Of a DNA stretch of 41,433 nucleotides, positions 1-6,931 are shown piece by piece. The position numbers were made by a program, and so were the translations under genes. The first letter of the stretch is position 1; each line of letters begins with the position of its first letter. Under the pieces are notes generated by a model, which saw nothing but the letters and a program-made list of their open reading frames with translations, was not told the DNA's origin and ran no database searches. The stretch is from Collinsella sp. TF06-26 (GTDB taxonomy: Bacteria; Actinomycetota; Coriobacteriia; Coriobacteriales; Coriobacteriaceae): contig NZ_NKXR01000016.1 of NCBI RefSeq assembly GCF_002232035.1, positions 1 through 41,433 on the forward strand, written 5' to 3'.

Positions 1-23
1 TCCAAGGGTTATACCCTAAGAGC

Positions 24-49
24 AAACCACCCCTTTTAGGGGTGGTTTT
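24..49 (+). terminator. Intrinsic terminator of an upstream gene
   Basis: A 10-bp stem (24-33 with 39-48) with a TTTTA loop runs into a short T run. It probably ends a gene lying left of the window. Confidence 0.7.
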
Positions 50-57
50 GATTTCGC

Positions 58-113
58 TGATTGGGGACAGACTTAAATGAGCGTTTTCACGCATTTAAGT
101 CTGTCCCCAATCA
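58..113. repeat. 21-bp inverted repeat with a GGGGACAG core
   Basis: The arms 58-78 and 93-113 are perfect 21-bp reverse complements around a short loop that itself has a GCG/CGC pair. The sequence resembles REP-type palindromes that carry a GGGGACAG core. It lies between the upstream terminator and the aminotransferase gene and creates a false N-terminal extension of that reading frame. Confidence 0.75.
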
Positions 114-175
114 ACATTACTGCGGCACTTTGCCCGACTAAAGCGTACAATACCGCCTATGCGAAAGGGGAACAG

Positions 176-1366
176 ATGATCAACGAAACTATGTATGCTC
201 GCGGTGCGGAAAGCTCCATCATCCGCGAGATTTTTAGCTACGGCCTTGAGCGCAAGGCGCAAATCGGCGCGGAAAACGTGTTCGATTTCTCGCTGGGCAA
301 CCCGAGCGTTCCTGCTCCCGCTGCCGTCGCGGAGTCCATCAAAAAGGCGCTTGAACTGCCGAGCGAACAGCTGCACGGATACACGCCCGCTCCGGGCCTG
401 CCGCAGTGCCGTACCGCCGTGGCTGAGTCGCTCAACCGTCGCTTCGGTACGAGCTATGAGGGCAAGGATGTCTTTATGACCGTGGGCGCGGCGGCTTCGC
501 TCACCTGCACGCTCAATGCCGTTGCGAACCCGGGTGACGAGGTCATTGTTATCGCCCCGTACTTCCCGGAGTATCGCGTGTGGATTGAGAAGGCAGGCTG
601 TACGTGTGTCGAGGCGCTCGCCGATGAAGATACGTTCCAGCTGAGCGTGGATAACGTGCTCAAGGCGATTACCGATAAGACGGCTGCCGTCATTATCGAC
701 TCACCCAACAACCCGACCGGTGCCGTGTATACGCGCGACACCCTGACGCGACTGGCCAATGTGTTACGCGAGGTCAACGCCAAGCGCGATCCCGAGAACC
801 CAATCACGCTTATCTCGGATGAGCCGTATCGCGAGATTGTCTATGGCGCCGAGGTGCCTTGGGTGCCTTCGATCTACGAGCACACCATCGTGTGCTACTC
901 GTATTCCAAGTCGCTTTCGCTACCGGGCGAGCGAGTTGGGTGGATTCTGGTTCCCGATACGAATCCCCAGGCAGCTCGTCTAATGCCCGCCGTTGCCGGT
1001 GCCGCCCGTACGCTGGGCTTCGTGTGTGCACCGGCGCTCTTCCAACGCGTAATTATCGACTGCAGCGATGAGCCGAGTGATGTCGAGACCTATGCTCGCA
1101 ACCGTACGGCGCTCATCGACGCCTTGGCGGACTACGGCTATACCTATGTTGAGCCGGACGGCGCGTTCTACCTGTGGGTGAAGGCGCTCGAGCCCGATGC
1201 GAATGCGTTTTGCGAGCGCGCAAAGAAGTATGAGTTGCTTGCGGTTCCCTCGGACAGTTTTGGTATGTCGGGTTGGTTCCGCTTGGGCTACTGCGTGAGC
1301 TACGAGACTATCGTCAACTCGCTGCCCGCCTGGAAGCGGCTGGCCGACGAGTATCGTCCAAAGTAA
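176..1366 (+). CDS. Pyridoxal-phosphate aminotransferase, class I/II
   Basis: A 396-residue fold-type I aminotransferase of the AspC/alanine aminotransferase type, moving an amino group between an amino acid and a 2-oxo acid in the cytoplasm. The PLP lysine is Lys245 in SYSKSLSLPGERVGW. Other family marks are SPNNPTGAVY, ISDEPYREI and the C-terminal FRLGYC. The frame is open back to 77, but those codons lie in a palindromic repeat. The ATG at 176 follows GAAAGGGG at good distance and begins the conserved sequence. A TACAAT -10-like hexamer sits at 146-151 without a good -35. Substrate specificity cannot be read from the sequence. The gene is followed by a hairpin and then a PHP phosphatase gene in the same direction. 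Confidence 0.92.
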   Translation: MINETMYARGAESSIIREIFSYGLERKAQIGAENVFDFSLGNPSVPAPAAVAESIKKALELPSEQLHGYTPAPGLPQCRTAVAESLNRRFGTSYEGKDVFMTVGAAASLTCTLNAVANPGDEVIVIAPYFPEYRVWIEKAGCTCVEALADEDTFQLSVDNVLKAITDKTAAVIIDSPNNPTGAVYTRDTLTRLANVLREVNAKRDPENPITLISDEPYREIVYGAEVPWVPSIYEHTIVCYSYSKSLSLPGERVGWILVPDTNPQAARLMPAVAGAARTLGFVCAPALFQRVIIDCSDEPSDVETYARNRTALIDALADYGYTYVEPDGAFYLWVKALEPDANAFCERAKKYELLAVPSDSFGMSGWFRLGYCVSYETIVNSLPAWKRLADEYRPK

Positions 1367-1394
1367 AGCGCTCTGCTTACAATGTTTTACGTGA

Positions 1395-1425
1395 AACGGG
1401 GTTTGGTGTTAAGCCAGACCCCGTT
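1395..1425 (+). terminator. Hairpin after the aminotransferase gene
   Basis: A 12-bp stem with one G:T pair (1395-1406 with 1414-1425) lies 28 bases after the stop codon. No T run follows, so it is a weak terminator or an RNA 3'-end stabiliser. Confidence 0.45.
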
Positions 1426-1458
1426 GTCTATGCCGTTGTGTGATTGGGATGAAGCAGT

Positions 1459-1488
1459 TTTACGACTGCCGAAAGCTATGCGTACAAT
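1459..1488 (+). promoter_or_regulatory. Putative promoter of the PHP phosphatase gene
   Basis: TTTACG (1459-1464) and TACAAT (1483-1488) are separated by 18 bases and lie 37 bases upstream of the start codon. Sequence match only. Confidence 0.4.
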
Positions 1489-1525
1489 GAATATACGCGA
1501 CGGCCATGCTGGACAAGGAGACCTG

Positions 1526-2347
1526 ATGCCCTACCTGCTTTCCTGTGATATCCATACTCATACGATGTTCTCCGCGCATGCGTACTCAACCATTGAGGAG
1601 AACATCTATTGGGCGGCGGAGCGTGGCCTTCAGGTGCTCGGTTCCGCCGATCATTTAAGCTCGATGGTTACGCCTTGCCCCAATGACCTGCGCAGTTTCC
1701 AGTTCTTTATTAACCAGGATATCTGGCCGCGCATTTGGAGCGGCGTGCTGGTGCTCCGCGGCGCCGAGGCCGATATCGTTTCGCTGGACGGAAGCTTGTT
1801 TGGCGAGGACATTCCCGTTTCGCTCAATATCGCCGGCGATTCGTATAGTCGTGAGCATTCGCTGTTCGATTTGGTGACGCGTAATTTGGATTATTTGGTG
1901 GCAAGCGTGCATAACCCGCAGTTTGCCGAAGGCGCGACGCTCGCCGAGACGACCGAGATGTACATCAATGCCCTGGAGCACCCCAAGGTGTTCATGCTGG
2001 GGCATGCGGGGCGCTCGGGCGTGCCGTTCGATATCGACGAGGTGCTGTTGGCGGCTAAGGCCAAGCACAAGATTATCGAGATCAACAACCATAGTCTTGA
2101 GCACGGTGCCGACACTGAGCATTGGGCCGTATGCCGCAAGATCGCCGAGCGCTGCGCCGAGCTGGGCGTTGGCATTGGCGTGTCGACCGATGCCCACATT
2201 GGCATGGCCATTGGCAAGCTCGATCACGCGCGCAAGATGCTCGACGAGATTCACTTCCCGCTGGATTTGATCGTGACGCGCGATCGCGAGACGCTGCTGC
2301 GCGAGATGGCGGCAGCCGGCGTGTGCGACCTGCGCAAGGGCATGTAA
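1526..2347 (+). CDS. PHP-domain metal-dependent phosphatase (YcdX-like)
   Basis: A 273-residue polymerase-and-histidinol-phosphatase domain protein, probably a small-molecule phosphatase using a bound metal cluster. Metal-ligand motifs are present in order: DIHTHTMFS at the N-terminus (His10, His12), SADH near residue 45, RGAEADI, SVHNPQF, LGHAGRSG, EINNHS and STDAH near the C-terminus. Length and order match the stand-alone YcdX class rather than the PHP domains of DNA polymerases. The ATG at 1526 follows AAGGAG. The upstream in-frame extension to 1382 crosses a hairpin and a promoter and is not used. The physiological substrate is unknown. Confidence 0.88.
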   Translation: MPYLLSCDIHTHTMFSAHAYSTIEENIYWAAERGLQVLGSADHLSSMVTPCPNDLRSFQFFINQDIWPRIWSGVLVLRGAEADIVSLDGSLFGEDIPVSLNIAGDSYSREHSLFDLVTRNLDYLVASVHNPQFAEGATLAETTEMYINALEHPKVFMLGHAGRSGVPFDIDEVLLAAKAKHKIIEINNHSLEHGADTEHWAVCRKIAERCAELGVGIGVSTDAHIGMAIGKLDHARKMLDEIHFPLDLIVTRDRETLLREMAAAGVCDLRKGM

Positions 2348-2367
2348 CGGCGTTCATAAACCAAGTA

Positions 2368-2400
2368 AAGGGGGCGGCCCAGATGGGTCGCCCCCTTCTT
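2368..2400. terminator. Bidirectional terminator between convergent genes
   Basis: A GC-rich 13-bp stem (2368-2380 with 2385-2397) with an AGAT loop lies between the ends of the PHP phosphatase and the rRNA methyltransferase genes. It may serve both strands. Confidence 0.7.
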
Positions 2401-2424
2401 GTCCCAAAAATCTACTGGGGTGGA

Positions 2425-3873
2425 TTAGCGGCGCTCGAGGACCACGACGGTTTCGGTGTGGTCGGTATGGGGGAACATGTCGACCGGTGTGATCTTGAGC
2501 AGGCGATAGCCTCCATCGAGGAGCTGGTGCAGATCGCGCTCTTGGGTCACGGGATTGCAGCTGATATAGGTGATGCGGCGTGGCTTGAGCGCGCAAGCGG
2601 CTTCGAGGAACTCGGGTGTGGAGCCGGCGCGCGGCGGGTCGATGGAGAGAACGTCAACACGCTCGTTGTTGTCGGCGGCATCGAGGATATGGTCAGTGGC
2701 ATCGTCAGCCATAAACCACGCGTTACGGGTAAGGCCGTTGAGCTCGGCGTTGCGACGTGCGTCGGCAATGCCGGCGGGGTTGCGCTCTACACCGAGCAGC
2801 ATAATGCCGGCACCTTTGTCCTGGGCATCTTTAGCTGCGCACAGGCCGATAGTTCCGCTACCGCAATAGGCGTCCATGAGTACGTCACCCTGCTGCAGAT
2901 CCATACCGTCAATGGCGAGTTGATAGAGCAGTTCGGTCTGCTGCGGGTTGGTCTGATAAAACGCGGTGGGGGAGATGTCGAAGTCGCAGCCGAGCAGTTG
3001 ATCGCGCATGCATTCGGCTCCATAGACGATACGGGTCTCCTCGCCCAAGATGGCATTGCCGGGGCGTCCGTTGATGTTTTGGGCGACGGTGACAATATGC
3101 GGATCGAGTGCGGCGACGGCCTCAAAGAACTCCTGCGCATGCGGCAAGTCGCGCTGAGCGGTCACGAGGGTGACCATAATCTGGTCGGTGCGCCAGCCGC
3201 AGCGAACGACGCCATAGCGAAGCAGCCCCAGATGCTTGTCTTCGTTAAAGGCGGGAATGTGCAGACGTTCGGCCTCGCGAGCGATGCCGTTGAGAATCTG
3301 ACGAGCGCCCGGCGCCTCGACAGGGCATTCAGGAACAGCAACGATCCTGTGCGTCCCACGTTCAAAAAATCCGCAGCGCACAGCGCCCTCTTTGCCGGGA
3401 GCAAACGGAGTGGCAGCCTTATGACGAAAACCACGCGGCGCAGGATACTTGCCCGGGTCGCCCGGGGTAACACCCATACCGCGAATGGGATCAACGGCAA
3501 CACCCTCGCGCTCACAGAGCTCAGCAAACAGCTCCTCCATAGCAGCCTGCTTGGCCGCCAACTGCTTCTTATAAGGACGATTGAGCGCCGTGCACCCACC
3601 GCAAGCTTTCATGATCGAACAGGGAGACTTGGGGTCCACAACCTTACGCGCAGACGAAACCGGATCTTTATGCGAGCGCTTGGAGCGAGTCTGAGATGCC
3701 TTATCCTCGCTCCGACGAGAGCCGGGACGCTTGGCCTTAGCCTTGCCCTTGGCCGACTTACCCTTCGCGTCCTGAGACGACTTGGATTTCTTAGAAGATG
3801 TTTTCTCCTCCGACCCCTCAGCCGCCTCGATCAAAGCACGACGAGCCTTACGCTCCGCACGAGATTCTGCCAT
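2425..3873 (-). CDS. rlmD: 23S rRNA (uracil-5-)-methyltransferase, RlmD/RumA family
   Basis: A 482-residue SAM-dependent RNA m5U methyltransferase. A [4Fe-4S] cysteine set is visible (Cys85, Cys91, Cys94 as C-x5-C-x2-C, plus Cys183), matching RlmD spacing. Further marks are FYQTNPQQTE, the SAM-binding MDAYCGSGTIGL, DPPRAG, and the catalytic cysteine in ISCNP. The first ~80 residues are a basic, Lys/Ser-rich low-complexity tail where many relatives carry a TRAM RNA-binding domain, so RNA contact may be made differently. The ATG at 3873 has GGAG upstream; a GTG four codons earlier is possible but lacks a good site. The target could be U1939 or another uridine (RlmCD-like specificity). Confidence 0.9.
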   Translation of the reverse strand: MAESRAERKARRALIEAAEGSEEKTSSKKSKSSQDAKGKSAKGKAKAKRPGSRRSEDKASQTRSKRSHKDPVSSARKVVDPKSPCSIMKACGGCTALNRPYKKQLAAKQAAMEELFAELCEREGVAVDPIRGMGVTPGDPGKYPAPRGFRHKAATPFAPGKEGAVRCGFFERGTHRIVAVPECPVEAPGARQILNGIAREAERLHIPAFNEDKHLGLLRYGVVRCGWRTDQIMVTLVTAQRDLPHAQEFFEAVAALDPHIVTVAQNINGRPGNAILGEETRIVYGAECMRDQLLGCDFDISPTAFYQTNPQQTELLYQLAIDGMDLQQGDVLMDAYCGSGTIGLCAAKDAQDKGAGIMLLGVERNPAGIADARRNAELNGLTRNAWFMADDATDHILDAADNNERVDVLSIDPPRAGSTPEFLEAACALKPRRITYISCNPVTQERDLHQLLDGGYRLLKITPVDMFPHTDHTETVVVLERR

Positions 3874-3980
3874 CAATAACTCCACTAATTCATGAATTTA
3901 AGCTGCAAGTATTGTACCGTGCCAAGCCAGCAGACGATATACAAGCGGTTTATTCGTGTCAGTGATAAGCCCAACGACGG

Positions 3981-4118
3981 TTGCCCGCCGCGTGAGGGGT
4001 GTGGGGGTTAAGTTTATCGCGAGTTCCGCACGAACAGGAGGCCACTTAATGTGGCCTCCGTCGTGAGCAGGACTGTAGAGCAGGAAACTTAACCCCCACA
4101 CCCTCACGCGGCGGGCAA
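3981..4118. repeat. Long inverted repeat with inner hairpin
   Basis: Arms 3981-4015 and 4085-4118 are complementary over 34-35 bases with one bulged base. A second hairpin (4037-4045 with 4051-4059) sits inside the loop. It resembles a MITE-like palindromic element or a very stable bidirectional terminator between divergent genes. Confidence 0.8.
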
Positions 4119-4125
4119 ACTCGCC

Positions 4126-4154
4126 TTGTGCTCTATCACGCTAAAGTGTATGAT
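4126..4154 (+). promoter_or_regulatory. Promoter of the amino-acid ABC importer operon
   Basis: TTGTGC (4126-4131) and TATGAT (4149-4154) are separated by exactly 17 bases, a good sigma-70-type match. The start codon is 57 bases downstream of the -10. Confidence 0.65.
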
Positions 4155-4172
4155 TCTGGACGTTACATGACT

Positions 4173-4192
4173 CACTTTACCTAACTAAAGTG
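4173..4192 (+). promoter_or_regulatory. Candidate operator in the importer 5' leader
   Basis: The palindrome CACTTTA-N6-TAAAGTG lies just downstream of the predicted transcription start. Its half-site TAAAGTG also occurs at 4142-4148. Nearly the same palindrome precedes ilvE (34803-34818), so a shared repressor is plausible. Confidence 0.5.
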
Positions 4193-4210
4193 CCATCAAG
4201 GGGGAATACC

Positions 4211-5071
4211 ATGAATGCCGATATGTCTCGTCGTCAGTTTGTTGGTCTAGCCGGCTCGCTCGCCACGGTGCTTGGCCTTGGTCTTGTCGGCTGCGGCGGT
4301 GGTGCTGGCAAGGGCTCCGCTGCTGGTTCTGCCGCGGCCAAGGATGTGAAGGGCGCCGCGGAGTCCAAGAAGCTCGTGGTGGGCTTTGACAAGTCCTACC
4401 CTCCGTACGGCTTTGTGGGCGATGACGGCGAGTACACGGGCTTTGACCTTGACCTTGCCAAGGCCGTTGCCGATAAGCAGGGCTGGGATGTCGATTACGA
4501 GGCCATCGATTGGGATGCCAAGGACACGCTGCTCAACTCCGGCGCCATCAACTGCATCTGGAACGGCTTTACCATGGAGGGCCGCGAGGACGACTACACG
4601 TTCTCCGAGCCGTATATGCTCAACGAGCAGGTGTTGGTGGTCAAGAAGGACGCGGGTATCAAGAGCTGGGACGATCTTGCCGGCAAGACCGTGATTACCC
4701 AGACTGATTCCGCTGCGCAGGATGTGCTCGAGGGCGACCAGAAGGATCTGGCCGCGACGTTTGCCACGCTCGATACCATCGGTGAGTACAACACGGCGTT
4801 TATGCAGCTCGAGAGTGGTGCGGTCGATGCCGTTGCCTGTGACCTCTCGATCGCTCAGTATCAGCTGGCCGCCAAGTCCGATGCCTATACGCAGCTTGAT
4901 GAGCCGCTGTCCAGCGAACACTACGCCGTCGGCTTTAAGAAGGGCGACAGCAAGTCGGCCGACGCCGTGACCGAGTCGCTCAAGGCGCTCTATGAGGACG
5001 GTACGGTCAAGGACCTGTGCGATAAGTATGCAGAATACGGTCTGTCCTTCGACAACTGGGTTCTCAAATAG
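4211..5071 (+). CDS. Amino-acid ABC transporter substrate-binding lipoprotein
   Basis: A 286-residue extracellular solute-binding protein of family 3 (polar amino acids), captured at the outer face of the membrane for the permease and ATPase encoded next. The N-terminus has a twin-arginine-like SRRQF followed by a hydrophobic stretch and the lipobox LVGC (Cys28), predicting Tat-type export and lipid anchoring. Core family motifs include VGFDKSYPPYGF, YTGFDLDLAKA, AINCIWNGFTM and VDAVACDL. The ATG at 4211 follows AAGGGGGAA. A promoter and a candidate operator lie upstream. The ligand cannot be named; cystine, glutamine or basic amino acids are all possible. Confidence 0.92.
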   Translation: MNADMSRRQFVGLAGSLATVLGLGLVGCGGGAGKGSAAGSAAAKDVKGAAESKKLVVGFDKSYPPYGFVGDDGEYTGFDLDLAKAVADKQGWDVDYEAIDWDAKDTLLNSGAINCIWNGFTMEGREDDYTFSEPYMLNEQVLVVKKDAGIKSWDDLAGKTVITQTDSAAQDVLEGDQKDLAATFATLDTIGEYNTAFMQLESGAVDAVACDLSIAQYQLAAKSDAYTQLDEPLSSEHYAVGFKKGDSKSADAVTESLKALYEDGTVKDLCDKYAEYGLSFDNWVLK

Positions 5072-5152
5072 CCGCAGCACCCAACCTTGCGGCTCCAACC
5101 CTCCTCGCGTACCAAAGTACGCTTCTTCGGGCTTGTCGCTCGCAATCTTGGG
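5071..5152 (+). repeat. Nested hairpins between binding-protein and permease genes
   Basis: The outer arms 5080-5091 and 5141-5152 pair over 10 of 12 bases. Inside or next to them are 5071-5076/5088-5093 and the perfect 5107-5112/5117-5122 hairpin. Such structures inside importer operons often allow more binding protein than permease to be made; that role is inferred here. Confidence 0.55.
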
Positions 5153-5210
5153 CACTGTGCCTATTTGAGAGTAAAAACCGCTGTACTGTTGCTGTGAAAG
5201 AGAGGGTAGG

Positions 5211-5864
5211 TTGTCTATCCAAGTCATGATGCAGATGCTTGGCCAGGGATTCTTGGTTAGCTTGCAGCTGTTTGTGCTGACGCTGTTGGGGTCGATTCCG
5301 CTGGGAATTCCCGTGGCGTTTATGCGCATGAGCAAAATTGCGCCGCTTCGCTGGATCGCGCGCATCTATATTTCGGTCATGCGCGGCACGCCGCTCATGC
5401 TACAGATGTTTGCCATCTACTTTGCCCCGTACTACGTGTTCGGCATCTCGCTCACGCCCGATTCCAAGTGGACGGCGTGCGTTGTGGCGTTCATCATCAA
5501 CTACGCCGGCTACTTTGCCGAGATCTATCGCTCGGGCCTGCAGTCGATTCCACGTGGTCAATATGAGGCCGCCGAGGTGCTGGGCTACTCGCGTCTGCAG
5601 ACATTTTTGTACATCGTGATGCCGCAAGTTGCCAAACGCATTTTGCCGGCGATGGGCAACGAGATCATCACGCTGGTCAAGGACACATCGCTGGCGTTTG
5701 CCATCGGCGTGGGGGAGATGTTCTCGACGGCCAAGGCGCTGGTTGCCTCGCAAGTGAGCATGGTGCCGTTTGCGATCGCGGCGCTGATTTACTGGGTCTT
5801 TAACTTTGTGGTCGAGATGCTGCTGGGCGCCGCCGAAAAGAAGCTGGACTATTATCATGACTAA
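5211..5864 (+). CDS. Amino-acid ABC transporter permease
   Basis: A 217-residue inner-membrane permease of the HisM/GlnP family with about five membrane segments. The EAA loop that docks the ATPase is seen as GQYEAAEVLGYSRLQTF followed by YIVMPQ near residue 135. MRGTPLMLQMF is the usual family motif in the first half. The TTG at 5211 is taken as start because AGAGGG lies just upstream; the ATG pair at 5226 would be too far from it. The end overlaps the ATPase gene by 8 bases, showing translational coupling. It works with the binding protein upstream and the ATPase downstream. Confidence 0.9.
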   Translation: MSIQVMMQMLGQGFLVSLQLFVLTLLGSIPLGIPVAFMRMSKIAPLRWIARIYISVMRGTPLMLQMFAIYFAPYYVFGISLTPDSKWTACVVAFIINYAGYFAEIYRSGLQSIPRGQYEAAEVLGYSRLQTFLYIVMPQVAKRILPAMGNEIITLVKDTSLAFAIGVGEMFSTAKALVASQVSMVPFAIAALIYWVFNFVVEMLLGAAEKKLDYYHD

Positions 5865-6621
5865 CTCAGTGATGAAAATCGAAAGCGCGCGTAAGGCGTT
5901 TGGCGGCAATGAGGTGCTCAAGGATATCTCACTCGAAGTCAAGCGCGGTGAGGTCGTGGCGATTATCGGACCTTCGGGCGGCGGTAAGTCTACGCTGCTG
6001 CGGTGTGCCACGCTGCTCGAGACACTCGACGGAGGCTCTCTCTCGTTTGGCGACCTTGCCGTTGCGACGGACGCGGGGCCGGGTGCGGTCTATGCGAAAG
6101 GCGACGTGCCCAAGCAGGCGCGCTCGCGATTCGGCCTGGTGTTCCAAAATTACAACCTGTTCCCGCACTATACCGTGATGAAAAACATCATCGACGCGCC
6201 GATCCGCGTGCTTAAGCGCCCGCGCGAGCAGGCGGAAGCTCGTGCGTATGAATTGATTGCTCAGATGGGGCTTATGGGCAACGAGAATAAGGTTCCGTGT
6301 GAGCTTTCGGGCGGTCAGCAGCAGCGCGTGAGTATTGCCCGCGCCCTAGCGCTCGACCCGGAGATCCTGTTCTTTGACGAGCCGACCTCGGCGCTCGATC
6401 CCGAGCTGACGGCCGAGGTGCTGCGTGTCATTAAGGACCTCGCTGCGCAGAACATGACGATGGTGATCGTGACCCACGCAATGCAGTTTGCGCGCGATGT
6501 TGCCGACCGCGTGGTCTTTATGGATGGCGGTCGTATTGTCGAGGAGGGTCCTGCCGAGCAGGTCATCGACCATCCGCGCGAGCGGCGCACGCGTGAGTTC
6601 TTGAGCCGTATCGAGGGATAG
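5857..6621 (+). CDS. Amino-acid ABC transporter ATP-binding protein
   Basis: A 254-residue ATPase of the GlnQ/HisP class powering the importer. Walker A is GPSGGGKST, the Q loop is in FQNYNLFPHYT, the signature is LSGGQQQR, Walker B plus catalytic Glu is ILFFDEPTSALD, and the switch His is in VTHAM. All catalytic residues are intact. The ATG at 5857 overlaps the permease stop; an ATG at 5872 is a less likely alternative. A strong terminator follows, closing the three-gene operon. Confidence 0.93.
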   Translation: MTNSVMKIESARKAFGGNEVLKDISLEVKRGEVVAIIGPSGGGKSTLLRCATLLETLDGGSLSFGDLAVATDAGPGAVYAKGDVPKQARSRFGLVFQNYNLFPHYTVMKNIIDAPIRVLKRPREQAEARAYELIAQMGLMGNENKVPCELSGGQQQRVSIARALALDPEILFFDEPTSALDPELTAEVLRVIKDLAAQNMTMVIVTHAMQFARDVADRVVFMDGGRIVEEGPAEQVIDHPRERRTREFLSRIEG

Positions 6622-6654
6622 GCTCAGGTATTTACTCAACTATTAATTGAGGCG

Positions 6655-6692
6655 AAGCCGCCACAGGTCTTACGGTCTGTGGCGGCTTTTTG
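6655..6692 (+). terminator. Terminator of the amino-acid importer operon
   Basis: A 12-bp GC-rich stem (6655-6666 with 6677-6688) is followed by a T run, 33 bases after the ATPase stop codon. Confidence 0.85.
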
Positions 6693-6931
6693 TTTACATC
6701 GACGAGGTTCAATAATTGCCTCACAAGCTTGTCTCTTCCTCTCGCCGCCTGTATTCATACGTGTGCCGAAAGGTATGCATGGACAGCCGCTCGTGAGGGT
6801 AGGGTGGTGGCATAGGACATTTGGAGGGTGAGTCGGCTCGGCTGCCGACCATGCTGCTCCCGGGACGGCACCGACCGCGAACTCTCCCCGTTGGCGTCGC
6901 GCATTGCGCGCGGCCCTGCAAGGAGGTCATC

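Larger units (their letters stand above)
3874..4210. other. Intergenic region: long hairpin plus importer promoter
   Basis: This 337-base gap between divergent genes holds the 138-bp palindrome at 3981-4118, a good promoter at 4126-4154 and a 20-bp palindrome at 4173-4192. I see no gene; the short frames inside it are products of the palindrome. Confidence 0.7.

Noticed and set aside
77-175. N-terminal extension of the aminotransferase
   Set aside because: It translates a palindromic repeat; the ATG at 176 has a good ribosome site and begins the conserved sequence.
2122-3879. Plus-strand open frame of 585 codons opposite the rRNA methyltransferase
   Set aside because: It overlaps the PHP gene and is antisense to a gene with intact iron-sulfur and SAM motifs; no likeness to a protein family.
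3898-4107. 69-codon minus-strand frame between the methyltransferase and importer genes
   Set aside because: It lies almost wholly in a long palindrome and has no ribosome site.
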